Positions 1-5,711 of a stretch of DNA of 5,711 nucleotides are shown here, piece after piece (the stretch's first letter is position 1; each line of letters opens with the position of its first letter). The position numbers and the translations under genes were made by a program. Source of the DNA: Bacteroidota bacterium. GTDB taxonomy: Bacteria; Bacteroidota; Bacteroidia; Chitinophagales; LD1. The notes beneath the pieces were generated by a model. It worked only from the letters and a program-made list of their open reading frames with translations. It was not told the origin of the DNA and made no database searches. The DNA is taken from positions 1-5,711 of the forward strand of contig JAFDYP010000314.1 in NCBI GenBank assembly GCA_018267355.1, in the 5' to 3' direction.

Positions 1-53
1 AACGTGCTTGTGAACGGGTATTGTGTATTGTCTTTTTTTGTGGCCCCTCCAAA

Positions 54-70
54 TCTCCCCAAAGGGGAGA
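54..70. repeat. Short GGGGAG/CTCCCC palindrome, probable dispersed intergenic element
   Basis: Arms of 7 bp (54-60 and 64-70) are perfect inverted repeats around the 3-nt centre AAA. Read on the minus strand, the palindrome is followed by TTTGGAGGGGCC (42-53), which adds a second G-run. From memory, CTCCCC-TTT-GGGGAG palindromes followed by a GAGGGG run recur in many copies between genes of flavobacteria and related Bacteroidota; that this is such a repeat is inference, as only one full copy is in the window. It could also act as a weak terminator, but there is no T-tract directly after the stem on either strand. Confidence 0.5.
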
Positions 71-170
71 CTTAATCTTCATCACATTTTTTACCGGTTT
101 GCCATCATTAGGCTAAACAGAAGAATCGCGAAATAATGGTACCCCCTCAAATGGCATAGCCTTCAAAGGA

Positions 171-194
171 AAAGGGGAGCATGTGCTCCCCTTT
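171..194 (-). terminator. Intrinsic terminator of the gld/por operon
   Basis: A perfect 10-bp inverted repeat (171-180 pairing with 185-194) flanks a 4-nt loop. Read on the minus strand, the GC-rich stem of GGGGAGC and GCTCCCC ends in TTTTCCTTT, a broken T-tract typical of a rho-independent terminator. It begins 21 nt after the gldN stop codon, the expected place for the end of the operon. On the plus strand the stem is followed by only TTTCC, so termination in that direction would be weaker. Confidence 0.8.
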
Positions 195-215
195 CCGGTA
201 TCTTGATCTGAAATA

Positions 216-1040
216 TTAATAGTTCCAGAGATCGTGCTCAAATACGAACATATCGTTTTTGATACGGTCAGACTCCAGCAGGAGGTCTACACCAGAGGCG
301 TACTCCTTGATCTGGCGGTCATATACGTTTGACTCCTTGTAGATATAGCTCTCAAACATACGTGCCTCAAAGAGATCCTCCCAGCTGATACGTACCGCAT
401 CATTCTTAGGGTTGTACACCTCATACTTGGCCAGTATAGGGCGCAGGTCAGGATAGTAGCACCAGTACATCACGAGGTCACCACGATAGTTGCCATCAGC
501 ATCCTTGTCCTCCATGACCGGAGCGAGGCCGATGATACGGCACATCATGGTAGATGTCTCCTCATCAAAGAGCCAGTCTTCCTTCAGACGAAACTTAGTG
601 ACACGATCCCATGTGAGTTCGTTCTTTACCACTTTAGTCTCTTCCTCCAGTGTCACCGGGTTGATGCTGGTGATGGTATCCTCCTTGGAGCCGATCTTCT
701 TGACATCGTCTACTGCGAGTACAGCCTTGAACTGATCGCCATTTTCCACGGCGTTGTCATATACTGTCAGCTCACCATTTTTAGCGGCTGTGTGTACGAT
801 CTCTATGAGTGGCTGCTGCGGATAGGCGAATGGAAGATTCATTTTCTCACGTGTGTCTATGACTCTCCAGATACGCTTCTGCCAGAAGATATCAGCCTCA
901 CGCAGATAGTCGTATGGGATGATTTCTTTCTCCTTGGTCACCGTCTTCTGGTAGGCACCATCCAGCGGCTCCTGTGCAAAGAGTGCTCCGGCTGAGACCA
1001 TCAGCCCCACTGCTGCCAGTATTTTTCCTGCTTTGAACAT
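216..1040 (-). CDS. gldN: GldN/PorN, periplasmic ring protein of the type IX secretion system
   Basis: The 274-residue product is a GldN/PorN protein. In this family it is a periplasmic partner of the lipoprotein GldK; together they form the large ring under the outer membrane that contacts the GldM shaft. An N-terminal signal peptide is visible: K3 and K6, a hydrophobic core at about 8-21, and a likely signal peptidase I site after A22 (ALFA, then QEP), giving a soluble mature protein. Family hallmarks are the block ADIFWQKRIWRVIDTREKMN (49-68) and the C-terminal block around 257-274 ending in FEHDLWNY. There are two cysteines, C167 and C194. The start is ATG, 26 bp after the gldM stop, preceded by an A-rich leader (AAGCAAAGCAAG) and no Shine-Dalgarno sequence. 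It is the last gene of the operon and is followed at once by a terminator. The identification is firm; the quaternary role is taken from the family. Confidence 0.95.
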   Translation of the reverse strand: MFKAGKILAAVGLMVSAGALFAQEPLDGAYQKTVTKEKEIIPYDYLREADIFWQKRIWRVIDTREKMNLPFAYPQQPLIEIVHTAAKNGELTVYDNAVENGDQFKAVLAVDDVKKIGSKEDTITSINPVTLEEETKVVKNELTWDRVTKFRLKEDWLFDEETSTMMCRIIGLAPVMEDKDADGNYRGDLVMYWCYYPDLRPILAKYEVYNPKNDAVRISWEDLFEARMFESYIYKESNVYDRQIKEYASGVDLLLESDRIKNDMFVFEHDLWNY

Positions 1041-1066
1041 ATTATCTTGCTTTGCTTGTTTCTTTG

Positions 1067-2557
1067 TTATTGTACGGTGAATACGATCTGACCGATCTTA
1101 CGCGGTGTACCGTCCGGACCTCTTACCTTGATCTCCTCCAGGTAGATCACATCCTTAGGCTTGGCACGGCTGATGAATGTGAGCATCTGAGGGCTGAAGA
1201 GCGGACCGGATGCTGTAGCACGGAAGATCTCACCCTTAGAGGCGAACACCATGTCATAGCTTTCTACATTGAAGCGCGCTTCAAAGTCAAAGTTATCCAG
1301 CACCGGTACGATACCAGTCTGAGCCTTCAGCGTACCTGGCTGTGCATTACCACCACGCAGTTTGCCACCGAGTGTAGGTACCGGATCCGGGATCCTCTTG
1401 ACACGGATAGGGAAGTCAGTCGCCTTGCCACCTGTCACAGCCACCTTGAGGTTTGCCTTCAGGTCAGGTGTAGTCGCCTTCACGATGTACTTGCCAGGAC
1501 CTGCGCCCTTGGCTACTGACATACCACCACCGGATGGCGTCACGCTGGTCTTTTCAGCACCGGAGCCTGACGATACAGTGATAGGGTTGTCTACACCGAT
1601 GTAAACTACATTCATCTTGTCGAGCATGACCGCAGCACCTGCAGGTACACCTACTTCATATTTCAGCTCGCCTTTAGCTTCTTCAAAGCCACCAGACCTC
1701 TTAGGGATCTTGACGAGTGTAGGCACTGTGAAGCTACCAGCGGAGCTGGCGTTTACAGTATATGTAGCCTTACCATCCTTCACTTCTACGCGGCTACCGC
1801 CTACGTAAACCTCAGGAACGATCGCAGTACTATAAGCGCCGAGACCGATAGTAGCCTCATACTTATCACCTACGAGTACATAAGAAGACTTTGCACTAAC
1901 CAGCGGCTCAAACTTGTCGAGGGTTACCTCTACAGACACCGCTTCTTTGGCCAGACGGTCGAGGCACATAGCTTCGGTCGTCTTTACATCATTCTTAAAC
2001 TTATTGAGGATAGTCAGCGCTGCTACCTTTGGCACCATGTGGAAGTAAGCTTCCTTCCAGCCCAGCTTCTGGCCACTCTCCTCAGTCTTGGGAGGTGTCA
2101 CATCCACAGGGATGGCAGATGGCAGCGGAAACTTGGTCATGATACCAGTGATATCATTCTTGTAAGCCTCCAGCTTGGTTTTGAGCAGGTCACCATCCTT
2201 GCCCTCAGCGAGCAGGTGAGTACCTACCTCCAGATCGGCGTCATTCTCAGCTTTATTGAGTTGCTTCTCCAGACCTTCTATATAACTGGTAGTCTCGGCT
2301 GATTTAGCCTTGACCTGATCTACCAGCTTCATTAGTTCTGCGACTTTCTCAGGTTGATTTTTAGCTTCATTCTGCAGGCCTTTTACTACCTTTTCATTCT
2401 TCAGGTCTATCATACCGTTTGAGTTTGTGATAGAGCCGTTTACAGTTTTGAAAGCGTTCAAGATCTCTGCAGAAACGTTCATAGCGAGAAGCGCGGTCAA
2501 CACGAGGTACATCATGTTGATCATCTTCTGCCGTGGCGATAGTTTACCTCCTGCCAT
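1067..2557 (-). CDS. gldM: GldM/PorM, periplasm-spanning shaft of the T9SS motor
   Basis: The 496-residue product is GldM/PorM, near the usual family length of just over 500. A dimer of it is known to sit with one transmembrane helix per chain inside the GldL pentamer and to project across the periplasm to the GldK-GldN ring. The N-terminus MAGGKLSPRQKMINMMYLV is the family signature: a short basic cytoplasmic start, then one hydrophobic helix at about 13-31. R9 matches the arginine reported to pair with the GldL transmembrane glutamate. Beyond the membrane come a helical, coiled-coil-rich domain (about 35-215) and then beta-rich domains (about 222-305, 306-390 and 395-496), which correspond to D1-D4 of the solved structures; these borders are my estimate. 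The start is ATG after the A-rich leader AATAAAAA, 48 bp from the gldL stop. The 26-bp gap to gldN implies co-transcription. There is no frameshift or obvious truncation. Confidence 0.96.
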   Translation of the reverse strand: MAGGKLSPRQKMINMMYLVLTALLAMNVSAEILNAFKTVNGSITNSNGMIDLKNEKVVKGLQNEAKNQPEKVAELMKLVDQVKAKSAETTSYIEGLEKQLNKAENDADLEVGTHLLAEGKDGDLLKTKLEAYKNDITGIMTKFPLPSAIPVDVTPPKTEESGQKLGWKEAYFHMVPKVAALTILNKFKNDVKTTEAMCLDRLAKEAVSVEVTLDKFEPLVSAKSSYVLVGDKYEATIGLGAYSTAIVPEVYVGGSRVEVKDGKATYTVNASSAGSFTVPTLVKIPKRSGGFEEAKGELKYEVGVPAGAAVMLDKMNVVYIGVDNPITVSSGSGAEKTSVTPSGGGMSVAKGAGPGKYIVKATTPDLKANLKVAVTGGKATDFPIRVKRIPDPVPTLGGKLRGGNAQPGTLKAQTGIVPVLDNFDFEARFNVESYDMVFASKGEIFRATASGPLFSPQMLTFISRAKPKDVIYLEEIKVRGPDGTPRKIGQIVFTVQ

Positions 2558-2605
2558 TTTTTATTATCAGTTTAAAGGGTTAGACGAATCGTTATTACTT
2601 AAAAA

Positions 2606-3412
2606 TTACGCTTGCGTAGCCCTCATTGCAGAAAGCATATTACCGTATACATTATTCAGCGCTGTCAGGTTCTTATTGAGAGTAGACAGTTGCTCTTTGT
2701 ACTTAGTAGCGTCAGTAGCTGTCTCAGACAGGGCCTGAGCAGCATTGTTCAGGTTGCCAAAGAACTTGTTCATAGCCTTCAGGTGATTGTTAGAGTCCTG
2801 GAGCTCGAGCTCATAGATAGTATTGAGCTGGCCGAGGTTCTTCACCATGTTTTGTACCTGCTCATGATATTGCTTGGTGTTTTCAGCACCCTTGCCTATC
2901 TCGCCTACAGCGCTGGTAGCTGTAGCAGCCGCAGATGCAAAGTTTACGATATTACCAGAAGCGCTCTTCGCGTTCTTGGCAAAGTCATTTACTGCTACAG
3001 AAGCTTCAGTGAGGTCGTTCAGTTTGCCGGTGCTGTCAGCCAGGCTGGAGAGACCTTTGCCGAGGCTATTGATCAGATCCGGGCCTACCTTGGCGTCAGA
3101 GAGCATCTTGTCGAGCTGCTGGGTGAGCGGCTTGTCAGATTTCTTGGCTACAGGCTCTGTAGAGAGCAGCTCAGGATATACCCTCTCCCACTCATACTCC
3201 AGATGCGTGTCAAACTGAGGCTCGAAGCCAGATATAACGAAGATCACAACTTCGGTACCCATACCTATGATGAGCATGGGAGTCGCAAAAGGCCAGTGGT
3301 TGATCTTGAAGAGAGCACCGAGGATTACTATCGCTGCGCCGAAAGAGTACGCATAGTTCAGATATGTTTTACCAGTCTTGGTGAGGAAGAATGATTTGCT
3401 TTGTCCAGCCAT
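2606..3412 (-). CDS. gldL: GldL/PorL, inner-membrane proton-driven motor subunit of the T9SS
   Basis: The 268-residue product is GldL/PorL, the membrane subunit that forms a pentamer around the GldM helices and couples proton flow to rotation. Two transmembrane helices are visible: about 18-37 (ending in ALFKI) and about 45-63 (with GTEVVIFVISGF), joined by the short loop NHWPFAT. Aligned from memory with Flavobacterium johnsoniae GldL, Y22, K36, H39, E54 and E64 fall on the ionisable residues Y13, K27, H30, E49 and E59; E54 lies mid-membrane. The cytoplasmic part has the conserved block YEWERVYPEL (73-82), an amphipathic block around 101-121 (DKMLSDAKVGPDLINSLGKG), and an Ala/Asn/Leu-rich helical tail to the C-terminus that is probably coiled coil. 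It is longer than F. johnsoniae GldL (about 215) and shorter than PorL (about 309). The start is ATG after TCGAAAAA, 108 bp from gldK; gldM follows after 48 bp. Confidence 0.95.
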   Translation of the reverse strand: MAGQSKSFFLTKTGKTYLNYAYSFGAAIVILGALFKINHWPFATPMLIIGMGTEVVIFVISGFEPQFDTHLEYEWERVYPELLSTEPVAKKSDKPLTQQLDKMLSDAKVGPDLINSLGKGLSSLADSTGKLNDLTEASVAVNDFAKNAKSASGNIVNFASAAATATSAVGEIGKGAENTKQYHEQVQNMVKNLGQLNTIYELELQDSNNHLKAMNKFFGNLNNAAQALSETATDATKYKEQLSTLNKNLTALNNVYGNMLSAMRATQA

Positions 3413-3520
3413 TTTTTCGATTTTTTGAGGGTTAATTTAAAAGATTGATATGGTTGATAAATTGTAAAACCGCTTTAAGATTTAAAAGTCACTTTTTGCT
3501 ACTGAAATAATCAGCATTAT
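3413..3520 (-). other. AT-rich gldK-gldL intergenic spacer
   Basis: This 108-bp spacer is markedly more AT-rich than the flanking genes. It contains a perfect odd palindrome AAAAGT-C-ACTTTT at 3484-3496, too tight to form a good RNA hairpin, and no TAnnTTTG -7 motif on the minus strand. I see no terminator with a T-tract, so read-through from gldK into gldL is expected. The poly-A run just before the gldL ATG probably serves as the translation signal. Confidence 0.5.
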
Positions 3521-4786
3521 TTAGTGGTCAGAGATATCCCTGCCGAGGAATGTAGTGATGCAGCGGAAGCCTATGTAAGACTTGGCCGAGTCAGAATACT
3601 CCCAGTGGCGGGTACCAGTCTCTATATAGTAGCCGATATCCTTCCATGAGCCACCGCGGATCACCTTACGCTTCAGCGTCTCAGACTCTGCAGTCTCAGC
3701 GTCATAGCGGATGTCAGGGTTCAGGTCATGGATAAAGGAGTATGCATTCTCGTAGTAAGCAGAAGAGGTCCACTCAGCGGCATTACCGGCCATGTTGTAC
3801 AGACCGTAGTCATTAGGCCAGTATGCATCTGCACGTACAGTGTAGAAGCCACCGTCCTCAGGATAGTTGCCACGGCCAGGTTTGAAGTTTGCGAGTACGC
3901 AGCCCTTAGAGTTGCGCACATATGGGCCACCCCATGGATATGGAGCGAGCTTCTTGCCACCGCGTGCAGCATATTCCCACTCGCCTTCTGTAGGCAGGCG
4001 GAAGTTGTCCATCAGAGGGATACCGCGTACAGTATTGTAGTCCATCCAGAGGCGGGTTCTCCATGCGCAGAAGGCATTAGCCTGAGGCCAGGTCACGCCT
4101 ACTACAGGATAGTCGTCAAATGCAGGGTGGTGGAAGTAGTTGCGGGTCATCGGCTCATTATATGAGTAGGTGAAGTCACGTACCCAAACCAATGTATCCG
4201 GATATACCTGGCACTTCTCATGGCGAATATACTTGCTGCGATCAGTGTTGCGGTTTTTAGACTTGGCTGCTTCCTTGAAGTCGATCCAGTCATACACGTA
4301 CCAGAGTTTATTGACATCTATCTCCTGGATACCGCAGTAGCGCTGTGCCTCAGGTACGAAGATCTCTTCCAGTTGCTCATTGCCTTCAGTCTTCTTCCAG
4401 TCGATCTTCTGATTCCAGTCGATCTGAGTTTTGCCGCTGTTTGCGTCTTCCTTGGTATGCTCCAGCATGGTATGCGCTACGGAGTCGCGTACGTAGTTTA
4501 CAAACTGGCGGTACTCGTTATTAGTGATCTCTGTGTCATCCATATAAAAGCCAACTATGGAGACTTGTTTGGCCTTGGCTACATGGGCGCTATTCACGTC
4601 CTGATCGCTAGGGCCGATGTGAAGGACACCTGATGGCACGAACACCATACCGTATGGCGTCACCGGGTTCCACCGAGGCCTATCTTGCTCACCGAGCAGC
4701 TGCCCGTTGTATCCTCCGCTGCATCCTGCCAGAAACAGAGCTATGGCAGCAGAAGCGATGCACAAGATGCTTTTGATTTTTTTCAT
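3521..4786 (-). CDS. gldK: GldK/PorK, outer-membrane lipoprotein of the T9SS ring (FGE-like fold)
   Basis: The 421-residue product is GldK/PorK, a lipoprotein anchored to the inner face of the outer membrane that builds the ring with GldN. I chose the ATG at 4786 because it starts a clean lipoprotein signal: MKKIK, a hydrophobic core (7-20) and lipobox L-A-G-C with C22 as the lipidated cysteine. The frame stays open to a TTG at 4861, but that would put 25 unrelated residues before the signal. The body (about 45-411) is a formylglycine-generating-enzyme/sulfatase-modifying domain: GMVFVPSG (46-53), TEITNNEY (85-92), VVGVTWPQANAFC (228-240), FRLPTEGEWEYAARGG (262-277), GLYNMAGNAAEWT (328-340), RGGSW (377-381) and GFRC (406-409). 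The catalytic cysteine pair expected between RGGS and GFR is absent (380-405 has no Cys), so a structural role is likely. It lies 154 bp after porP and is followed by gldL after 108 bp. Confidence 0.95.
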   Translation of the reverse strand: MKKIKSILCIASAAIALFLAGCSGGYNGQLLGEQDRPRWNPVTPYGMVFVPSGVLHIGPSDQDVNSAHVAKAKQVSIVGFYMDDTEITNNEYRQFVNYVRDSVAHTMLEHTKEDANSGKTQIDWNQKIDWKKTEGNEQLEEIFVPEAQRYCGIQEIDVNKLWYVYDWIDFKEAAKSKNRNTDRSKYIRHEKCQVYPDTLVWVRDFTYSYNEPMTRNYFHHPAFDDYPVVGVTWPQANAFCAWRTRLWMDYNTVRGIPLMDNFRLPTEGEWEYAARGGKKLAPYPWGGPYVRNSKGCVLANFKPGRGNYPEDGGFYTVRADAYWPNDYGLYNMAGNAAEWTSSAYYENAYSFIHDLNPDIRYDAETAESETLKRKVIRGGSWKDIGYYIETGTRHWEYSDSAKSYIGFRCITTFLGRDISDH

Positions 4787-4858
4787 TTTTCTCAGAGTTA
4801 GATTGATTTCGATAAAATTTTGAAGGTCGTAAATGTAACAAATAAATACTCTAAATGC

Positions 4859-4880
4859 CAAATATAGTTAACCAAAATTA
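4859..4880 (-). promoter_or_regulatory. Possible Bacteroidota-type promoter (-7 motifs) upstream of gldK
   Basis: Read on the minus strand, this AT-rich stretch contains two perfect matches to the Bacteroidota -7 consensus TAnnTTTG: TATATTTG at 4866-4859 and TAATTTTG at 4880-4873. Use of the first would give a gldK leader of about 70 nt. No TTG or TTTG -33 element sits at the usual 19-21 bp upstream of either motif, and such AT-rich matches arise by chance, so this is only a candidate for an internal promoter driving gldKLMN apart from porP. Confidence 0.35.
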
Positions 4881-4890
4881 TTTTACGCAT

Positions 4891-4923
4891 GCAACCCGAC
4901 TTTGTTTCCACACGTCGGGTGGC
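4891..4923 (-). terminator. Inverted repeat after porP: weak terminator, attenuator or mRNA-processing hairpin
   Basis: GCAACCCGAC (4891-4900) and GTCGGGTGGC (4914-4923) pair over 10 positions with one mismatch (7 perfect inner pairs) around a 13-nt loop. The repeat starts 17 nt after the porP stop codon. On the minus strand the stem is followed by TGCATGCGTAAAATAATTTTGG, which lacks a proper T-tract, so it is a poor intrinsic terminator. It could partly terminate porP transcripts or protect their 3' end while letting gldKLMN be transcribed. Confidence 0.45.
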
Positions 4924-4940
4924 CTTGTCCACAAATATTT

Positions 4941-5711
4941 TTACAAAAACCTCGAATTAAAGTAATAATAACCGGTTCTTGTACGTTTTTTCAACCCAAA
5001 TAGATACGCGGCACTGATCTCATGGCTTCCGGTATTGAAACCGCTGAGATATGACGCATTTATATCATACGAGTAGACCAGGCGGAAGCCCTTGACCCTG
5101 AATCCCGCATAGATCACGGCGGCATCCAGGCTACGCTGGCTGTATCCTCTGAACGCTATTCCTGTCAGGATATTGTCATAAATCCTCATGGTCAGGCTCA
5201 GCTCAGCCTGCACCTGACGCAGGTCAGACTTGACCAGTGCAGAGGGCATCATGTTGAAATGTTTCCCCAATGTAAAGTCATACCCGCCCATGACCAGGAG
5301 GTTTCGGGCATAGCCCAGATTGGTATTTTGCAGTTTTGTGATGGTGTAGATGTGATCTACCGCCACTCCGGCAAACCATTTTTCGTTATTCATGTAGATA
5401 CCAGCTGAGAAATCGGGAGAGAGACCATTGGCCAGAGTAGCAGGTACATAGTTGTCCCGATGGTCTATGGAACCGCCGGTATAGATACCCTCCGGAGTGA
5501 CCAGCTTATCGCCCTGCAGGCCGGTCTGTACGATACCCGCGCCGATGCCGACAGCCAGTGAGAAGGAGCGGAATTTCTTGCGGTAGTCATAGTTGATCGC
5601 TACGGTGGTGGTGCGCAGGTAGCCTATCATGTCATTGGTCACCTGCAGCCCTATGCCGCTGCTGATAGGGTCCAGCTGCATATTGAAGCCAAAATACTGT
5701 GTGGATGTAGA
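4941..5711 (-). CDS. porP: PorP/SprF family T9SS outer-membrane protein (5' end outside window)
   Basis: The last 256 codons of a PorP/SprF-type protein are present. The frame is open through the window edge (codons for STSTQYFGFN precede the first internal ATG at 5681), so that ATG is not the start; the signal peptide and the first barrel strands, perhaps 60-80 residues, lie beyond 5711. The family forms outer-membrane beta-barrels that associate with the GldK-GldN ring and translocon and help secrete or anchor cargo with type B C-terminal domains. Visible signs are the G-x-G-L-x-V-x-N-D-like segment GIGLQVTNDMIGYL near the start, alternating amphipathic strands with many Gly and Tyr, the motif GFNTGSHEISAAYLFGLKK near the C-terminus and a final aromatic strand ending in SRFL. 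Its position before gldK matches the porPKLMN order. Bacteroidota genomes often have many paralogues, so the exact partner is inferred from context. Confidence 0.9.
   Translation of the reverse strand, partial: STSTQYFGFNMQLDPISSGIGLQVTNDMIGYLRTTTVAINYDYRKKFRSFSLAVGIGAGIVQTGLQGDKLVTPEGIYTGGSIDHRDNYVPATLANGLSPDFSAGIYMNNEKWFAGVAVDHIYTITKLQNTNLGYARNLLVMGGYDFTLGKHFNMMPSALVKSDLRQVQAELSLTMRIYDNILTGIAFRGYSQRSLDAAVIYAGFRVKGFRLVYSYDINASYLSGFNTGSHEISAAYLFGLKKRTRTGYYYFNSRFL

Larger units (their letters stand above)
1..215. other. Non-coding region downstream of gldN
   Basis: I see no supportable gene in this stretch: no frame gives a convincing protein and the sequence is AT-rich with short homopolymer runs, for example seven T at about 32-38. 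It holds two palindromes, annotated separately: a strong terminator next to gldN and a shorter GGGGAG/CTCCCC palindrome further out. No match to the Bacteroidota -7 motif TAnnTTTG was found on either strand by eye, so a promoter for the next gene to the left is not visible. It most likely marks the 3' boundary of the operon. Confidence 0.6.

Noticed and set aside
98..155. Possible long-range inverted repeat GCCAT/ATGGC (101-105 and 151-155) as an RNA structure
   Set aside because: Only five base pairs around a 45-nt loop, with no conserved surroundings; expected by chance.
1052..1519. A 155-codon plus-strand open frame opposite the 3' end of gldM
   Set aside because: Low-complexity, Arg/Cys/Leu-rich product with no motif, lying entirely over a firmly identified gene and its short spacer.
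2612..3394. A 260-codon open frame on the plus strand opposite nearly all of gldL
   Set aside because: It begins with TTG and runs in exact codon register with gldL, so it stays open simply because gldL rarely uses codons TTA, CTA and TCA. The product is Cys/Arg/Leu-rich without a recognisable domain, while gldL on the other strand is a clear family member.
3728..4165. A 145-codon plus-strand open frame opposite gldK
   Set aside because: It overlaps the conserved FGE-like core of gldK and its product looks like antisense noise, with many Cys, Val and Ile and no domain.
3521..4786. gldK as a sulfatase-modifying enzyme (true FGE)
   Set aside because: The catalytic cysteines are missing, the protein is a lipoprotein, and it sits in gldK-gldL-gldM-gldN order; a structural T9SS role fits far better.
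4941..5681. porP as a complete gene starting at the ATG at 5681
   Set aside because: The frame continues open to the window edge, and the family needs a signal peptide and further N-terminal barrel strands, which are missing. The gene is therefore partial.
1..5711. Mobile element, CRISPR array, tRNA or rRNA genes
   Set aside because: No transposase or integrase frames, no regularly spaced repeats, and no tRNA- or rRNA-like sequence was seen; nearly all of the window is the T9SS operon.

Overview
The window is a slice of a Bacteroidota chromosome carrying the core operon of the type IX secretion system (T9SS), the secretion and gliding-motility machine found only in that phylum. All five genes lie on the minus strand, so transcription runs from high to low coordinates: porP (5' end cut off by the window edge), gldK/porK, gldL/porL, gldM/porM, gldN/porN. 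This is the order of the Porphyromonas gingivalis porPKLMN operon. Moderate GC content (judged by eye), A-rich leaders instead of Shine-Dalgarno sequences, and a GGGGAG/CTCCCC palindrome of a kind common between Bacteroidota genes suggest a free-living member, perhaps Chitinophagia or a neighbour. The taxonomy below phylum is inference.

Layout. 1-215 is non-coding and holds a strong intrinsic terminator for the operon (171-194) and a second, related short palindrome (54-70). gldN is 216-1040, gldM 1067-2557, gldL 2606-3412, gldK 3521-4786 and porP 4941-5711 (partial). Intergenic gaps shrink along the operon: 154, 108, 48 and 26 bp. The porP-gldK gap contains an inverted repeat just after the porP stop and two matches to the Bacteroidota -7 promoter motif, so gldKLMN may have its own promoter as well as read-through from porP.

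How the genes work together. GldL and GldM form the inner-membrane, proton-driven motor: two GldL transmembrane helices with a buried glutamate, and one GldM helix with a long periplasmic shaft. GldM reaches across the periplasm to the ring made of the lipoprotein GldK and its periplasmic partner GldN under the outer membrane. PorP is an outer-membrane beta-barrel of the PorP/SprF family that associates with the ring and the translocon. The ionisable residues described for the motor are all present here, so the machine looks intact. The translocon itself (SprA/Sov), the shuttle proteins and the secreted cargo are outside the window, so gliding cannot be inferred.

I found no undescribed system. 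The points worth a second look are the non-catalytic FGE-like domain of GldK, the leader between porP and gldK, and the pair of related palindromes downstream of gldN.
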